Positions 32,331 through 41,124 of a stretch of DNA of 47,429 nucleotides are shown here, piece after piece. The notes under the pieces were generated by a model that did no database searches, was not told where the DNA came from, and saw only the letters and a program-made list of their open reading frames with translations. Both the position numbers and the translations under genes were made by a program. The DNA lies in contig BJGQ01000025.1 of assembly GCA_014190575.1 (NCBI GenBank), forward strand, positions 1 through 47,429. The letters are read 5' to 3'. This DNA comes from Bacteroidota bacterium. Lineage in GTDB: Bacteria > Bacteroidota > Bacteroidia > Chitinophagales > UBA10324. Positions within the stretch are counted from its first letter, which is position 1, and the number at the start of each line of letters is the position of its first letter.

Positions 32331-32481
32331 TGAAGAGTGAAAAACTAAAAGTGAAGAGTGAATAGTGAGTAGTGAATACAGAGGCGATGAATAATATTCT
32401 TAGTTCTTCACTTTTAGTTCTTCACTTTTAGTTCTTCACTAATTTTAAGCTCTTAATTCTTCACTCATTAAAAGTTCTTCG
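32329..32481. repeat. Inverted intergenic repeat of GTGAAGAGTGAA / GTTCTTCACTTTTA words
   Basis: The left half repeats AGTGAAGAGTGAA (from 32329 and again near 32350), followed by AATAGTGAGTAGTGAA. The right half has GTTCTTCACTTTTA at 32403-32416 and 32417-32430 and a shortened copy at 32431-32442, then TTCTTCACTC. AACTAAAAGTGAAGAG on the left pairs with TTCTTCACTTTTAGTT on the right, so a large hairpin can form between the acyltransferase and desaturase genes. No T-tract follows it closely. Confidence 0.75.
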
Positions 32482-32491
32482 TTATAAAAAT

Positions 32492-32499
32492 TATCTTTG
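32492..32499 (+). promoter_or_regulatory. -7 element of the desaturase gene
   Basis: TATCTTTG, exact consensus, 15 bases before ATG 32515, placed right after the intergenic repeat. Confidence 0.65.
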
Positions 32500-32514
32500 C
32501 ATTAATCCCCACAG

Positions 32515-33489
32515 ATGCGCACCGGTAAGGAATTGATTTTGGCTACCAAGCCTTTTACTATTGAAAACAGATTGCGTAGCTGGTACGAAACAATTCTTAC
32601 ACTTACTTTATTAATTGTTTCACTTGGTGCTACTTTTATACAATTGCCGTTGGCATTTAGGTTGTTTTTTAGTTTGACTACTGCGCTTTTGTATGTGCGG
32701 ATGTTTGTGATATATCATGATTACCAGCATCATGCTATTTTACAAAAATCAAAAACCGCATCGAGGTTGATGAAGGCTTTTGGTATTTATATTCTTGCTC
32801 CTCAAACAATATGGAAGCGCTCGCACGATTTTCATCATAATCATAATTCGAAGCTCACCATTAATGGAATTGGCTCCTATCCTACTATCAGTAAAAAAAG
32901 ATTTTTATGTTTAACAAAGACTGAACGAAAAATTTATTTGCTGAACAGGCATCCGCTGGTTATTATTTTCGGATACTTCACTTTGTTTTTTTACTGGCTT
33001 AATATTCGTTCATTTATTCAAAGCCCGAGGAAGCACATTGATTCATTGGTGGCGATAGTGTTGCATGTGAGTATTTCGGTTTTGATTATTTATTACTTGG
33101 GTGTTGTTACTTTTTTTATCAGTTGGTTTTCACCGTTCTTTATTTCGTTTGCGCTGGGTTCTTACTTGTTTTATTGTCAGCATAATTTTCCGGCGGCACA
33201 ATTTCGCGAGAATCCGGATTGGAAGTATGATTCGGCTGCTATGTATTCCACCAGTTTTATGAGCATGCCGCGATGGATGCATTGGTTCACTGGACAAATT
33301 GGTTATCATCATGTGCATCACATGAATTCACGAATACCGTTTTACAGTTTGCGGAAAACAATGGCGAGTATGCCGGAGTTACAATCGGTAGTGAAGACAT
33401 CGTGGAACCCGATTGAAATCTGGCGTTGCTTTCAATTGAAATTGTGGGATGATGAACGGAAGAGGATGATAAGGTTGAGTGAATTATAG
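32515..33489 (+). CDS. Membrane fatty acid desaturase
   Basis: 324 residues, four or more membrane segments, and the three histidine boxes of the diiron desaturase family: HDYQHH (68-73), HDFHH (104-108, followed by NHN) and HHVHH (265-269). The layout and CQHNFPAAQFRENPDW resemble acyl-lipid or omega-6-type desaturases of Bacteroidota. It would introduce a double bond in a membrane lipid acyl chain using O2 and electrons from ferredoxin or a similar donor. The exact position of the double bond cannot be read from sequence. Start is ATG 32515 after TATCTTTG. It lies between an acyltransferase and the S1 gene but has its own promoter. Confidence 0.92.
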   Translation: MRTGKELILATKPFTIENRLRSWYETILTLTLLIVSLGATFIQLPLAFRLFFSLTTALLYVRMFVIYHDYQHHAILQKSKTASRLMKAFGIYILAPQTIWKRSHDFHHNHNSKLTINGIGSYPTISKKRFLCLTKTERKIYLLNRHPLVIIFGYFTLFFYWLNIRSFIQSPRKHIDSLVAIVLHVSISVLIIYYLGVVTFFISWFSPFFISFALGSYLFYCQHNFPAAQFRENPDWKYDSAAMYSTSFMSMPRWMHWFTGQIGYHHVHHMNSRIPFYSLRKTMASMPELQSVVKTSWNPIEIWRCFQLKLWDDERKRMIRLSEL

Positions 33490-33593
33490 TTTCAGTTTTC
33501 GGTTTTATTGTTTCGGGTATATTGTTTTGGGTTTATTGAATCTGAGAAAATTCTCCAGCCCCAATACTTATTAGTTTTTTTCACTTAGAATAT

Positions 33594-33601
33594 TACATTT
33601 G
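33594..33601 (+). promoter_or_regulatory. -7 element of rpsA
   Basis: TACATTTG, exact consensus. It overlaps and so excludes the TTG frame start at 33599; the leader to the GTG start is about 30 bases. Confidence 0.65.
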
Positions 33602-33637
33602 CAACCCTTAAAAAACAAAACAAAAAGGAACCACAAA

Positions 33638-35611
33638 GTGGAAGAAAACCAAATTGAAAACCAAACAGCCGATACTACGGCAAACCCTGAAGTGGCACAT
33701 GTTGCCGCTCCGGTAAAAGTTTCCATGCACGACGATTTCGATTGGGAAACAAGTAAAAAAAATGTACGCACTTATTCAAATGATGAGCGCGAGAAGTATG
33801 AGAAAATTTACGACACCACTTTTAAAACCATTCAGAACAACGACATCGTTCAAGGTGCCGTTGTATCAATCACCAGCAACGATGTGGTGTTGAATGTTGG
33901 TTTTAAATCAGATGGATTGGTTCCGCTATCGGAATTCCGCGACCTAACTGATTTGAAAGTAGGTGACAATGTGGAAGTGTTGGTAGTAGATAAAGAAAGC
34001 CCGAAAGGTCAATTGATTTTATCGCGCAAGAGTGCGAAAATGGTTAGAGCATGGCAGCAAATTGTTGATGCGTACAAGGATGGCACTATCGTGATGGGTA
34101 ACATCACCAGCAAAACAAAGGGTGGATTGATTGTAGAAATTTTCGGTAAAGAAACTTTCTTACCGGGTTCACAAATTGATGTGAAACCAATTACTGATTA
34201 TGATGTGTATGTTGGTCAAACCATGGAATTTAAAGTGGTTAAGATTAACGAGATTATTAAGAATGCAGTGGTATCGCACAAGGCGTTGATCGAAAGTGAT
34301 ATTGAACAACAGCGCGCCATTATCATTGGCAAATTAGAAAAAGGTCAGGTATTGGAAGGAACCATTAAAAACATTACCGACTTCGGTGCATTCATTGATT
34401 TGGGTGGTGTTGATGGATTGCTTTACATCACTGATATTTCATGGGGACGAATCAATCATCCGAATGAAGTATTAAAAATTAATCAGAAATTAAATGTGGT
34501 GGTGTTGGATTATGATGATGAGAAGAAGCGTATTTCTCTCGGATTAAAACAATTAACTCCGCAGCCTTGGGATACTCTTGATACCACCATTGATGTTGGT
34601 AGCAAAGTGAAGGGTAAGATTGTAAACATTGAAGACTACGGTGCTTTCTTGGAAATTATTCCGGGTGTTGAAGGTTTGATTCATGTGAGTGAAATTTCAT
34701 GGAGCAATACTCCAATCAACTCTAAAGAATTCTTTAAACAAAACGATGAGTACGAAGCAATGGTGGTAACACTTGATCGTGCTGAGCGCAAAATGAGTTT
34801 GAGTTTAAAACAAATGACTCAAGACCCTTGGAGTGATGTTGCAGGTAAATTCCCTGTTGGCAGTCGCCAAAAAGGTATTGTTCGCAACATAAGTGCTTAT
34901 GGTTTGTTCGTTGAGTTGGAAGCTGGTATCACAGGGTTTGTTCATGTGAGTGACTTATCGTGGCTGAAGCGCATTCATCATCCGAATGAGTTTACTAAGA
35001 TCGGAAATGAGTTGGAAGTTGTTGTTCTTGAAATAGATAAGGAGAACCGCAAACTATCACTTGGACACAAGCAAGTTGAAGAAGATCCTTGGGATACTTT
35101 CGAAACTACTTTCCCTGTTGGAAGCATTCATCAGGCAACTGTTATTAAGAAAGACGATAAAGGCGGAGTGGTTTTATTCCCTTACGGATTGGAAGCATTT
35201 GCACCAACCAAGCACTTGAAAAAAGAGAATGGTAAATCAGCTGAGGTTGATGAAACATTAGACTTTAAAGTGTTGGAATTTGATCGTGGCAATAAGAAAA
35301 TGATTGTATCGCATGCACGGATATGGGAAGAGAAAAAAGATGAAGTGAAGAAAGAAGAAGGTGCTGCAAAAGATAAAGAGCGCAAGGATACCCGTTCATC
35401 AGTGCAGAACATCAATCGCAAAGTTGAGAAATCTACATTAGGTGAGTTAGGTGGTTTGGCTGATTTGAAAAAGAAGTTTGAAAAGTCAGAAGGACCAAAG
35501 GATGAAACTCCGGAAGTTACTGCTGATGAAACACCTTCTGCTCCGGAAGCAACCGCTACTCCAGAAACTCCTGCTGCTGAAACAACAGAAGAACCAAAGA
35601 CTGAAGAGTAG
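33638..35611 (+). CDS. rpsA: 30S ribosomal protein S1
   Basis: 657 residues from GTG 33638, preceded by AAAAAGGAACC. No in-frame ATG occurs before residue 30, and the TTG at 33599 lies inside the promoter. Six S1 (OB-fold) domains can be traced: GAVVSITSNDVVLNVGFKSD, GNITSKTKGGLIVEIFGK, GTIKNITDFGAFIDLGG, GKIVNIEDYGAFLEIIPG, GIVRNISAYGLFVELEAG and a divergent last one, ATVIKKDDKGGVVLFPYG. A charged low-complexity tail follows (Glu/Lys/Pro/Thr-rich, from about residue 580). S1 binds mRNA leaders and helps initiation on the 30S subunit. The tail is longer than in E. coli. The bidirectional terminator at 35681-35704 closes it. Confidence 0.95.
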   Translation: MEENQIENQTADTTANPEVAHVAAPVKVSMHDDFDWETSKKNVRTYSNDEREKYEKIYDTTFKTIQNNDIVQGAVVSITSNDVVLNVGFKSDGLVPLSEFRDLTDLKVGDNVEVLVVDKESPKGQLILSRKSAKMVRAWQQIVDAYKDGTIVMGNITSKTKGGLIVEIFGKETFLPGSQIDVKPITDYDVYVGQTMEFKVVKINEIIKNAVVSHKALIESDIEQQRAIIIGKLEKGQVLEGTIKNITDFGAFIDLGGVDGLLYITDISWGRINHPNEVLKINQKLNVVVLDYDDEKKRISLGLKQLTPQPWDTLDTTIDVGSKVKGKIVNIEDYGAFLEIIPGVEGLIHVSEISWSNTPINSKEFFKQNDEYEAMVVTLDRAERKMSLSLKQMTQDPWSDVAGKFPVGSRQKGIVRNISAYGLFVELEAGITGFVHVSDLSWLKRIHHPNEFTKIGNELEVVVLEIDKENRKLSLGHKQVEEDPWDTFETTFPVGSIHQATVIKKDDKGGVVLFPYGLEAFAPTKHLKKENGKSAEVDETLDFKVLEFDRGNKKMIVSHARIWEEKKDEVKKEEGAAKDKERKDTRSSVQNINRKVEKSTLGELGGLADLKKKFEKSEGPKDETPEVTADETPSAPEATATPETPAAETTEEPKTEE

Positions 35612-35675
35612 TTTTTAATGAAGAATTAAAAACTTAAAGTGAAGAATAAATAATTTTTCATCTATTCAAGCTAAG

Positions 35676-35711
35676 AAAAAAACCGCTCCGAACTATCGGA
35701 GCGGTTTTTTT
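35676..35711. terminator. Bidirectional terminator between rpsA and the DUF885 gene
   Basis: CCGCTCCGA (35683-35691) pairs with TCGGAGCGG (35696-35704) around ACTA, with an A-tract before it and a T-tract after it. It suits both convergent genes. Confidence 0.92.
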
Positions 35712-35751
35712 ATTTTGAATTTATAGTTGAATGAAAAGCCTTCAATTAAAA

Positions 35752-37527
35752 TTAATTCTTCTCGCCTGATTTCATCATCTCCCAAATATATTTTACGGGT
35801 ACACTTCCATAACTAAGAAATTTTTCATTAAAATTCTTCAGTGAAAAATCTGCACCCAATTGTTTTTTCTGGTCTTCGCGTAGAGCATATATTTCTGTAT
35901 ATCCTGTAAAGTAGCAGCATAATTGTGTTTGAGTAAGTGTTGCTCTTCGCCATTTTCCTTCAGCTTCTGATGCGGTTTGAAAACCTTCTTGTGTCAAAAG
36001 TTTAACGGCATCTTCTTTACTCATATTCAAACATTGAATACTGTAATCAAGTATTGTATTGAGTGTGGAGCGTAAATGCCATTTGTAATACATGAGCCAC
36101 ATTTCCGGTTCGTTGTTTCCGTATCCTTCTTCCAGCATCATACGCTCGCCATACACAGCCCAACCTTCAATCATTCCATTATTCTGAAAAACAGATTTAA
36201 TTATGTCATCCACTTTGTTTGAGTATACCAACTGCGCATAATGTCCAGGCAATGCTTCGTGAATATTTAATATCTGCAAAATCCAGTTGTTGTATTCTCG
36301 CAAATAGCTTTCCGCTTCATCAGGCGTGTATCCATCAAGAGGAGTTACATTGTAAAATGTTTTTGCATTTTTATCATATGGGCCCGGTGCGTTAATACTT
36401 GCTCCTGCGCCACCACCGCGCATGTACATTGGTGTTTCACGAACTTCTAAAGGTTTGCTATCGTCAAGAGTTATTAAATTTTTTTGCTTAATGAATGCTT
36501 CCAATTGAGGAATTTGTTTTTTAATGGTTGCAATAAATGAATCAGGTGCGCAATGTTGGTGACTCAATGTATCGATCATCATTTTCACAGCTGTTAAGCC
36601 TTCAGGCATTGAGGCAGAACCAAAATATTTTGGCCATAATTTTTTTGTTATGGCATTCATTTCAGTATGTATTTCAGTTTTATGATCCTTAGCTTTCTGA
36701 AAAATTTCATCCACTGAAAAACAGCTCTGCATTTCAAAACGGAATTTCTTTTCGTACAAAACTTTACCTAAGCGGAATGAACTGGTTGCAGTTGAATCTT
36801 TATTAATTGTTTTCTGAACTTCAGTTAAATACTGAATGTATTCCTTCATACTCGAAAGAGCTTGTGCCAAATGCCCTTTCAATTCAGTTTTTTCTTCATT
36901 GCTTAGCTTACTTGCGTTCAAGCTATCCGGAATATTTTTTTCAAATATTTCAAGCGAACCTTTGTTCTGCAAAATTCCCAATTCAGTATGTTCCTTGGTT
37001 GGCTTATGCATGTTTGCTTTAGCTACTATGTAATATTCAGGAACATATTTTAACCGTTCGCTAATAACCAATAATCTTTTTTCCAATGAAACTTTTGAAT
37101 TTCCCAGAATCAAATCAAAGCCCTCTCCCACATTGTATTCAGCAGGATTCCACTCAAAACTTTTTAATTCATAGCAACTCCAATTGTATTCTTCCAGATA
37201 ATTCATCATGATTCGTGCATCAATTGAATTTTCAGGAGTAATTTTTTTCCAGTCATATTTTTTTAAACTATCTGAAAGCGATTTATAAACATCTAACTTC
37301 CGTATCCTGTTTTCTTTCGAAGGAATTTCTAAGCGCTCATCGTATTCGTGATTACCAAGTGCTAAAGCCCAATCAGGATTATTTTTCCAAATAGATTCGG
37401 TAAACAATTTTTTAAATTGTTCAAACGATTCATTCTGAGCATATGCATTTTTTGTTCGGTTGCACGAAAAAAAGAAAAGAGATACTATCATTAAAACAAG
37501 AGCTGTAAAATGTAAATTTTTTTGCAT
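35752..37527 (-). CDS. DUF885 family lipoprotein (putative zinc metallopeptidase)
   Basis: 591 residues. The N-terminus is a lipoprotein signal, hydrophobic core then SLFFFSCNRTKN with the lipidated Cys. The family's motif H423EALPGH429Y is seen in LQILNIHEALPGHYAQLVY, and a downstream GWAVYGERMMLEEGYG, as in DUF885 proteins which resemble gluzincin peptidases. Also typical are YMRGGGAGASINAPGPYD and the closing FSLKNFNEKFLSYGSVPV. It should be a membrane-anchored peptidase in the periplasm or on the outer surface; substrates are not known. Its start is ATG 37527, with no strong promoter in sight. It converges on rpsA. Confidence 0.9.
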   Translation of the reverse strand: MQKNLHFTALVLMIVSLFFFSCNRTKNAYAQNESFEQFKKLFTESIWKNNPDWALALGNHEYDERLEIPSKENRIRKLDVYKSLSDSLKKYDWKKITPENSIDARIMMNYLEEYNWSCYELKSFEWNPAEYNVGEGFDLILGNSKVSLEKRLLVISERLKYVPEYYIVAKANMHKPTKEHTELGILQNKGSLEIFEKNIPDSLNASKLSNEEKTELKGHLAQALSSMKEYIQYLTEVQKTINKDSTATSSFRLGKVLYEKKFRFEMQSCFSVDEIFQKAKDHKTEIHTEMNAITKKLWPKYFGSASMPEGLTAVKMMIDTLSHQHCAPDSFIATIKKQIPQLEAFIKQKNLITLDDSKPLEVRETPMYMRGGGAGASINAPGPYDKNAKTFYNVTPLDGYTPDEAESYLREYNNWILQILNIHEALPGHYAQLVYSNKVDDIIKSVFQNNGMIEGWAVYGERMMLEEGYGNNEPEMWLMYYKWHLRSTLNTILDYSIQCLNMSKEDAVKLLTQEGFQTASEAEGKWRRATLTQTQLCCYFTGYTEIYALREDQKKQLGADFSLKNFNEKFLSYGSVPVKYIWEMMKSGEKN

Positions 37528-37614
37528 GCATTAATTATTTATGAAAACCACGGAAATAAGTCAAGGGTAAATCAACACGACCTTTTTGGTGAATAAGAAA
37601 CTTTTTTTACACCA

Positions 37615-37643
37615 TTGATTGTTGAATTACATAATTATTTTTA
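37615..37643 (+). promoter_or_regulatory. Candidate promoter of the 37661 gene
   Basis: TTG (37615-37617), 18 bases, TATTTTTA (37636-37643), one base from consensus, 17 bases before ATG 37661. Both lie upstream of the signal peptide start, which rules out the TTG frame start at 37619. Confidence 0.5.
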
Positions 37644-37660
37644 GCGCTGCAATAATTTCA

Positions 37661-38443
37661 ATGAAATTAAAATTTCTTATTTTTTTTATTTTACTTACAA
37701 TTTCGCTAACAACTATTGGTCAAAATATTTATTTGAGCAATGGAATTATTGAAAATGGAAAATATAAAGACAACAATAATCATTTAATCAATATTGAAAA
37801 TTATTCCGGGTACAACAAAGTTATTTTCAGTTCAAATTCAGCAACCATTCAAAATCCTGTTTTAGTTGTTTCAAAAAAAAGTGATTCATTATTTATTCCT
37901 ATAAAATGGTTGAAATTTGACAAGAAAGCTTCAGGCGTTGACTATCATTCCGATATAATTTGGGATAATGACGGCGATTATAAGCTTTCAGTTATTGATG
38001 GTAAGAGAGAATTAATCAGTGATTATTATACAGTAAATGTCAATGAAGATGATGAGTTCTCAATTTCAAATTCTTCCGATGATGATCAAAAATATAATGA
38101 TCCGAACAACACTTTTTATTACATTGATTCCAAGGTTGAATTTTATGAATCACTGAGTGAAAAGAACGAACCGGTTAATATAAGTTCTGAGTTTCCAACA
38201 GGCAAAGTGACCATATATGTATCAAACACAAAACCTATAATTACAACGGAATTAAAAGTTTCAATATATAAATTAAAAGGAAAAAGTAATCAAGATTTAA
38301 TTGAAGAAAAATATTTTCCTATCAATTCGGGTGATATGAATGTATCTTTTAATTATTATTTCGGTACTAAAGGTTCTTTTCTGGTAAGTGTGTATGCAAA
38401 CGAAGATGTTTGGGTAAACGATGGAAACATAAAAATTAAATAA
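37661..38443 (+). CDS. Secreted protein with one copy of an unclassified repeat module
   Basis: 260 residues from ATG 37661: signal peptide MKLKFLIFFILLTISLTTIG (cleavage after GQ), about 120 residues of beta-rich sequence, then a C-terminal module (from about 139) beginning DPNNTFYYIDSKVEFYESLS and ending EDVWVNDGNIKIK. The same module occurs twice in the next gene. The earlier part (GDYKLSVIDGKRELISDYYT, after a VIFSSNSATIQ strand) could be a worn copy of it. No catalytic motif or sorting domain is visible. The next gene begins 34 bases downstream on the same strand, so they are likely co-expressed. I do not recognise the module. Confidence 0.78.
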   Translation: MKLKFLIFFILLTISLTTIGQNIYLSNGIIENGKYKDNNNHLINIENYSGYNKVIFSSNSATIQNPVLVVSKKSDSLFIPIKWLKFDKKASGVDYHSDIIWDNDGDYKLSVIDGKRELISDYYTVNVNEDDEFSISNSSDDDQKYNDPNNTFYYIDSKVEFYESLSEKNEPVNISSEFPTGKVTIYVSNTKPIITTELKVSIYKLKGKSNQDLIEEKYFPINSGDMNVSFNYYFGTKGSFLVSVYANEDVWVNDGNIKIK

Positions 38444-38477
38444 CTAATTAATTAATCATAAAACAATTTTTACCCGA

Positions 38478-39941
38478 ATGAAACGCTCCCTACTACTCCT
38501 TTTGGTGCTTTTTTCCGGCTTAAATTCATTTGCCCAACTTGACCTTACAACACTAATTGACAAATGTTCGCCGGCCATTTTTAAAATAACCACTTATGAT
38601 GCATCAGGTAATGAATATGCCGTAGGTACGGGATTTTTTATAAGTGCATCCGGAACCGGACTTTCAAATTATCATGTCTTTCAAGGCGCTTCAAAAGCAA
38701 AAATTAAAACTTCAGATAACAAAACATATTTAGTTGAAAATGTTTTGGGCTGGAGTAAGGAAAGCGATTTATTCAAATTCACAGTTAAAAATGAGTTAAA
38801 CGAAACTTTTCCATATTTAAAAATGAACGCAGTTTCACCCAAACAAGGAGAAAAGATATTTATAATCGGAAACCCTCTTGGCTTGGAAAAGTCAGTTGCT
38901 GATGGAATTGTTTCTTCTGTTCGTGCAGATGATAAAATGGGTGAAACCATTCAAATCACCGCACCGATTTCTCATGGTAATAGCGGAAGTCCTTTAATGA
39001 ATATGAATGGCGAAGCGCTCGGTGTAGTCACCTATTATTTAGAAAACGGGCAGAACCTGAATTTTGCAGTTAGTGTAAAGAACCTGAATATACTTGACCC
39101 TATTAATGCCTATAAATTCCCTGTTGAAGATGGGCAGGAAAATGTTGTTTCATATAATAATTCAAACAACAACTCAAATACAACAACTACTACTACTTCA
39201 TCTGATATTTATTCTGGTTCAAAAGTTACCTTCTGCGAAAGTGTTGATGATGCCGGCAATCCGGTAACCGTTGCTTCAGTTTTTAATATTGAAAGTGGTG
39301 GTGGAAATGTTACGGTATATGTCGACAATGGAAGCACACAAATGCAAACAACCGGATTAATAGTTGACATTTATAAAAAAGGGAGTTCAGACAAGTATGA
39401 TCAGTTTATTGAAACTAAAAATTTCACCATTAAATCAACATTGGTGGCTACCTATTTTGATTACTTTTTTGCCAGCGCCGGAGACTATGTTGTTCATGTT
39501 TACAATAGCGAAGAAAAATGGATTAACGATGGATATATAACCATCAAAAACAAGAGTGGCTTAAATATAGATTACAATGATCCGAGTAGTACCTTTTATT
39601 ACATTGATGCAAAAGTGAATTTTTGTACTGAATTAGATAACTTAAACAGTTGCTCAAATTCAGGAGATGAATTCAATATCAGTAAAAGCGGAAGCTATGT
39701 ATATGTTAGGGTTGGTCAGGATAAAGCTTTGAAAACAAGTGGAATTACACTCGACATTTATAAAAAGAAAGGTGGTGATTATGATGATTTTGTAGAAACA
39801 AAAACATATACCATTAATCCCGACAAGAGTGCTTTTTATATTGAATACACTTTTTATAATGCGGGAGATTATAAGTTTAAATTTTATTCTGATAGCAGTG
39901 TTTGGATTCAGGATGGCACAGTTACTATTAAATACAAATAG
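38478..39941 (+). CDS. Secreted trypsin-like serine protease with two C-terminal repeat modules
   Basis: 487 residues: signal peptide MKRSLLLLLVLFSGLNSFAQ, then an HtrA-like S1 protease domain (about 24-205) with catalytic His66 (SNYHVF), Asp97 (KESDLFKF) and Ser169 (SHGNSGSPL). A linker of Ser/Asn/Thr (SYNNSNNNSNTTTTTT) follows, then two modules: about 243-355 (SKVTFCESVDDAGNPV to WINDGYITIK) and about 363-487 (DPSSTFYYIDAKVNFC to WIQDGTVTIKYK). The second opens like the module in the preceding gene. No PDZ domain is seen. It is probably a periplasmic or surface protease whose modules bind a partner; the preceding gene's product is the obvious candidate, which is inference. Confidence 0.88.
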   Translation: MKRSLLLLLVLFSGLNSFAQLDLTTLIDKCSPAIFKITTYDASGNEYAVGTGFFISASGTGLSNYHVFQGASKAKIKTSDNKTYLVENVLGWSKESDLFKFTVKNELNETFPYLKMNAVSPKQGEKIFIIGNPLGLEKSVADGIVSSVRADDKMGETIQITAPISHGNSGSPLMNMNGEALGVVTYYLENGQNLNFAVSVKNLNILDPINAYKFPVEDGQENVVSYNNSNNNSNTTTTTTSSDIYSGSKVTFCESVDDAGNPVTVASVFNIESGGGNVTVYVDNGSTQMQTTGLIVDIYKKGSSDKYDQFIETKNFTIKSTLVATYFDYFFASAGDYVVHVYNSEEKWINDGYITIKNKSGLNIDYNDPSSTFYYIDAKVNFCTELDNLNSCSNSGDEFNISKSGSYVYVRVGQDKALKTSGITLDIYKKKGGDYDDFVETKTYTINPDKSAFYIEYTFYNAGDYKFKFYSDSSVWIQDGTVTIKYK

Positions 39942-39958
39942 ATTGTATTGTTGAATTT

Positions 39959-40447
39959 ATGCTTGCTGAATATCAAAAGGTAATTGATTCTGCAATACTG
40001 AAAAAAGCAGAAACAAAAAAACTTTTTGAAAGACTAAAAAAACAAAAACCTAAAGACCTTGATCGTGTAACAAACGAGTTGCACGATCAGGCATTTGTAC
40101 ATATTGATTGTTTGCAATGTGGAAATTGTTGCCGCACTACCGGGCCATTATTAAAGAATAAAGATATTGAACGGCTGGCCTCTCACTTTAAATTAAAACC
40201 TTCCATTTTCACCGAGAAATATTTGCGTATTGATGAGGATGGTGACTTTGTTTTTAAAGAAATGCCTTGCCCGTTTTTAGGGTCAGATAATTATTGTTCG
40301 GTGTATGAATCAAAACCAAACGCATGCGCAAACTATCCGCATACACAACAGCGCGATCAACTTAAGAAATTAAAAATTACCTATCATAACAGCATGATTT
40401 GTCCAGCAGTTGCTGAAGTGGTAAAAGGGTTAAAAAAAATTTATTAG
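39959..40447 (+). CDS. YkgJ family cysteine-cluster protein
   Basis: 162 residues. The N-terminal half has a helix rich in Lys, then the cluster CLQCGNCCRTTGPLL (C51, C54, C57, C58), followed by CPFLGSDNYCSVYESKP and NACANYPHT, ending with MICPAV. These are the YkgJ/CxxCxxCC pattern cysteines that are thought to bind zinc or an Fe-S cluster. The family's role is uncertain; it is often annotated as a putative zinc- or iron-chelating protein. There is no signal peptide. It begins 17 bases after the protease stop, so it may be the third gene of that unit or only nearby. Confidence 0.9.
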   Translation: MLAEYQKVIDSAILKKAETKKLFERLKKQKPKDLDRVTNELHDQAFVHIDCLQCGNCCRTTGPLLKNKDIERLASHFKLKPSIFTEKYLRIDEDGDFVFKEMPCPFLGSDNYCSVYESKPNACANYPHTQQRDQLKKLKITYHNSMICPAVAEVVKGLKKIY

Positions 40448-40477
40448 GCTAAAAATTTAATTTCCTAACCCATATCC

Positions 40478-40502
40478 AAGTGCAATAAAATAAATTGCAC
40501 TT
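40478..40502 (+). terminator. Hairpin after the YkgJ gene
   Basis: AAGTGCAAT (40478-40486) and ATTGCACTT (40494-40502) pair perfectly around a 7-base loop. Only ATATATTG follows, with no T-tract, so termination is likely but not strong. Confidence 0.5.
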
Positions 40503-40648
40503 ATATATTGAAGTTACATGCTTTAGAATGTAAAAAGTCAAGTCTGGTAAAATATCTCACTATTAAACAACAGCCTCTTGTTAGGTTGTATAGAAATGAT
40601 TTAAGACAATTATCAATTCGTTGTTGATTCAACTGTAAATGAAAATCG

Positions 40649-40676
40649 TTGTAGTTATTACTCCATTTTACATTTG
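40649..40676 (+). promoter_or_regulatory. Promoter of the 82-residue orphan gene
   Basis: TTG (40649-40651), 17 bases, TACATTTG (40669-40676): a full consensus pair, 17 bases before ATG 40694. It is the best argument that the short gene is real. Confidence 0.65.
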
Positions 40677-40693
40677 AAAAAAAGTATTGGTCG

Positions 40694-40942
40694 ATGAAAC
40701 AGTTGCTTGCCGATAACGCAAAAGGGAAAGATATTATCATCAGAAAAAATATTCTCATTGAACCTACTATTGATTCACTCAAGCAACAAAGAAATTATCA
40801 CATTACTCAAATAGAGCTTCATCAATGCGAGCTAACGATGCTTGAAGCAAAAATAAGAAAGTACAAACAAGGATTGGAGGGTGAAACAATTGCTGATATT
40901 GCCAATTCAATGTTGAAATTGAATAATGGGTACGGAATATAA
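40694..40942 (+). CDS. Small helical protein of unknown function
   Basis: 82 residues, mostly helical and charged: RKNILIEPTIDSLKQQRNYH, then QIELHQCELTMLEAKIRKYKQ, a probable coiled-coil or helical hairpin, then ETIADIANSMLKL. No signal peptide or known motif. It has its own consensus promoter and stands alone in a 690-base span between the YkgJ and helicase genes. A minus-strand frame over 40501-40782 overlaps it and is taken as a shadow. A small regulator or adaptor is possible; I assign no function. Confidence 0.65.
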   Translation: MKQLLADNAKGKDIIIRKNILIEPTIDSLKQQRNYHITQIELHQCELTMLEAKIRKYKQGLEGETIADIANSMLKLNNGYGI

Positions 40943-41116
40943 CTAGTGTTTTTATGTAAATTGAAAACCAAGTTAAAACAATCTGAATACTAACCTTTCA
41001 ATTTTTATACAGAAAAATCTCGTTTAATAAATCTTTTTACTCAAGGAACATTATAATATTCCCAACTTTACTTTATCTAATCTGAACTTTGAACTTTAAA
41101 GCCATAAACAATAGCT

Positions 41117-41124
41117 TACTTTCG
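41117..41124 (+). promoter_or_regulatory. -7 element of the helicase gene
   Basis: TACTTTCG, a TTCG variant, 14 bases before ATG 41139. Confidence 0.55.

Noticed and set aside
32403-32442. Direct repeats that might be a CRISPR array
   Set aside because: Unit is 14 bases, with no spacers between copies, and no cas genes are near.
33599-33637. TTG start for ribosomal protein S1
   Set aside because: The TTG lies within the TACATTTG promoter element, so it cannot be in the transcript; GTG 33638 is used instead.
40501-40782. Minus-strand frame of 93 residues with a hydrophobic start
   Set aside because: It overlaps the 82-residue plus gene that has a consensus promoter; the minus frame has no promoter and odd composition.
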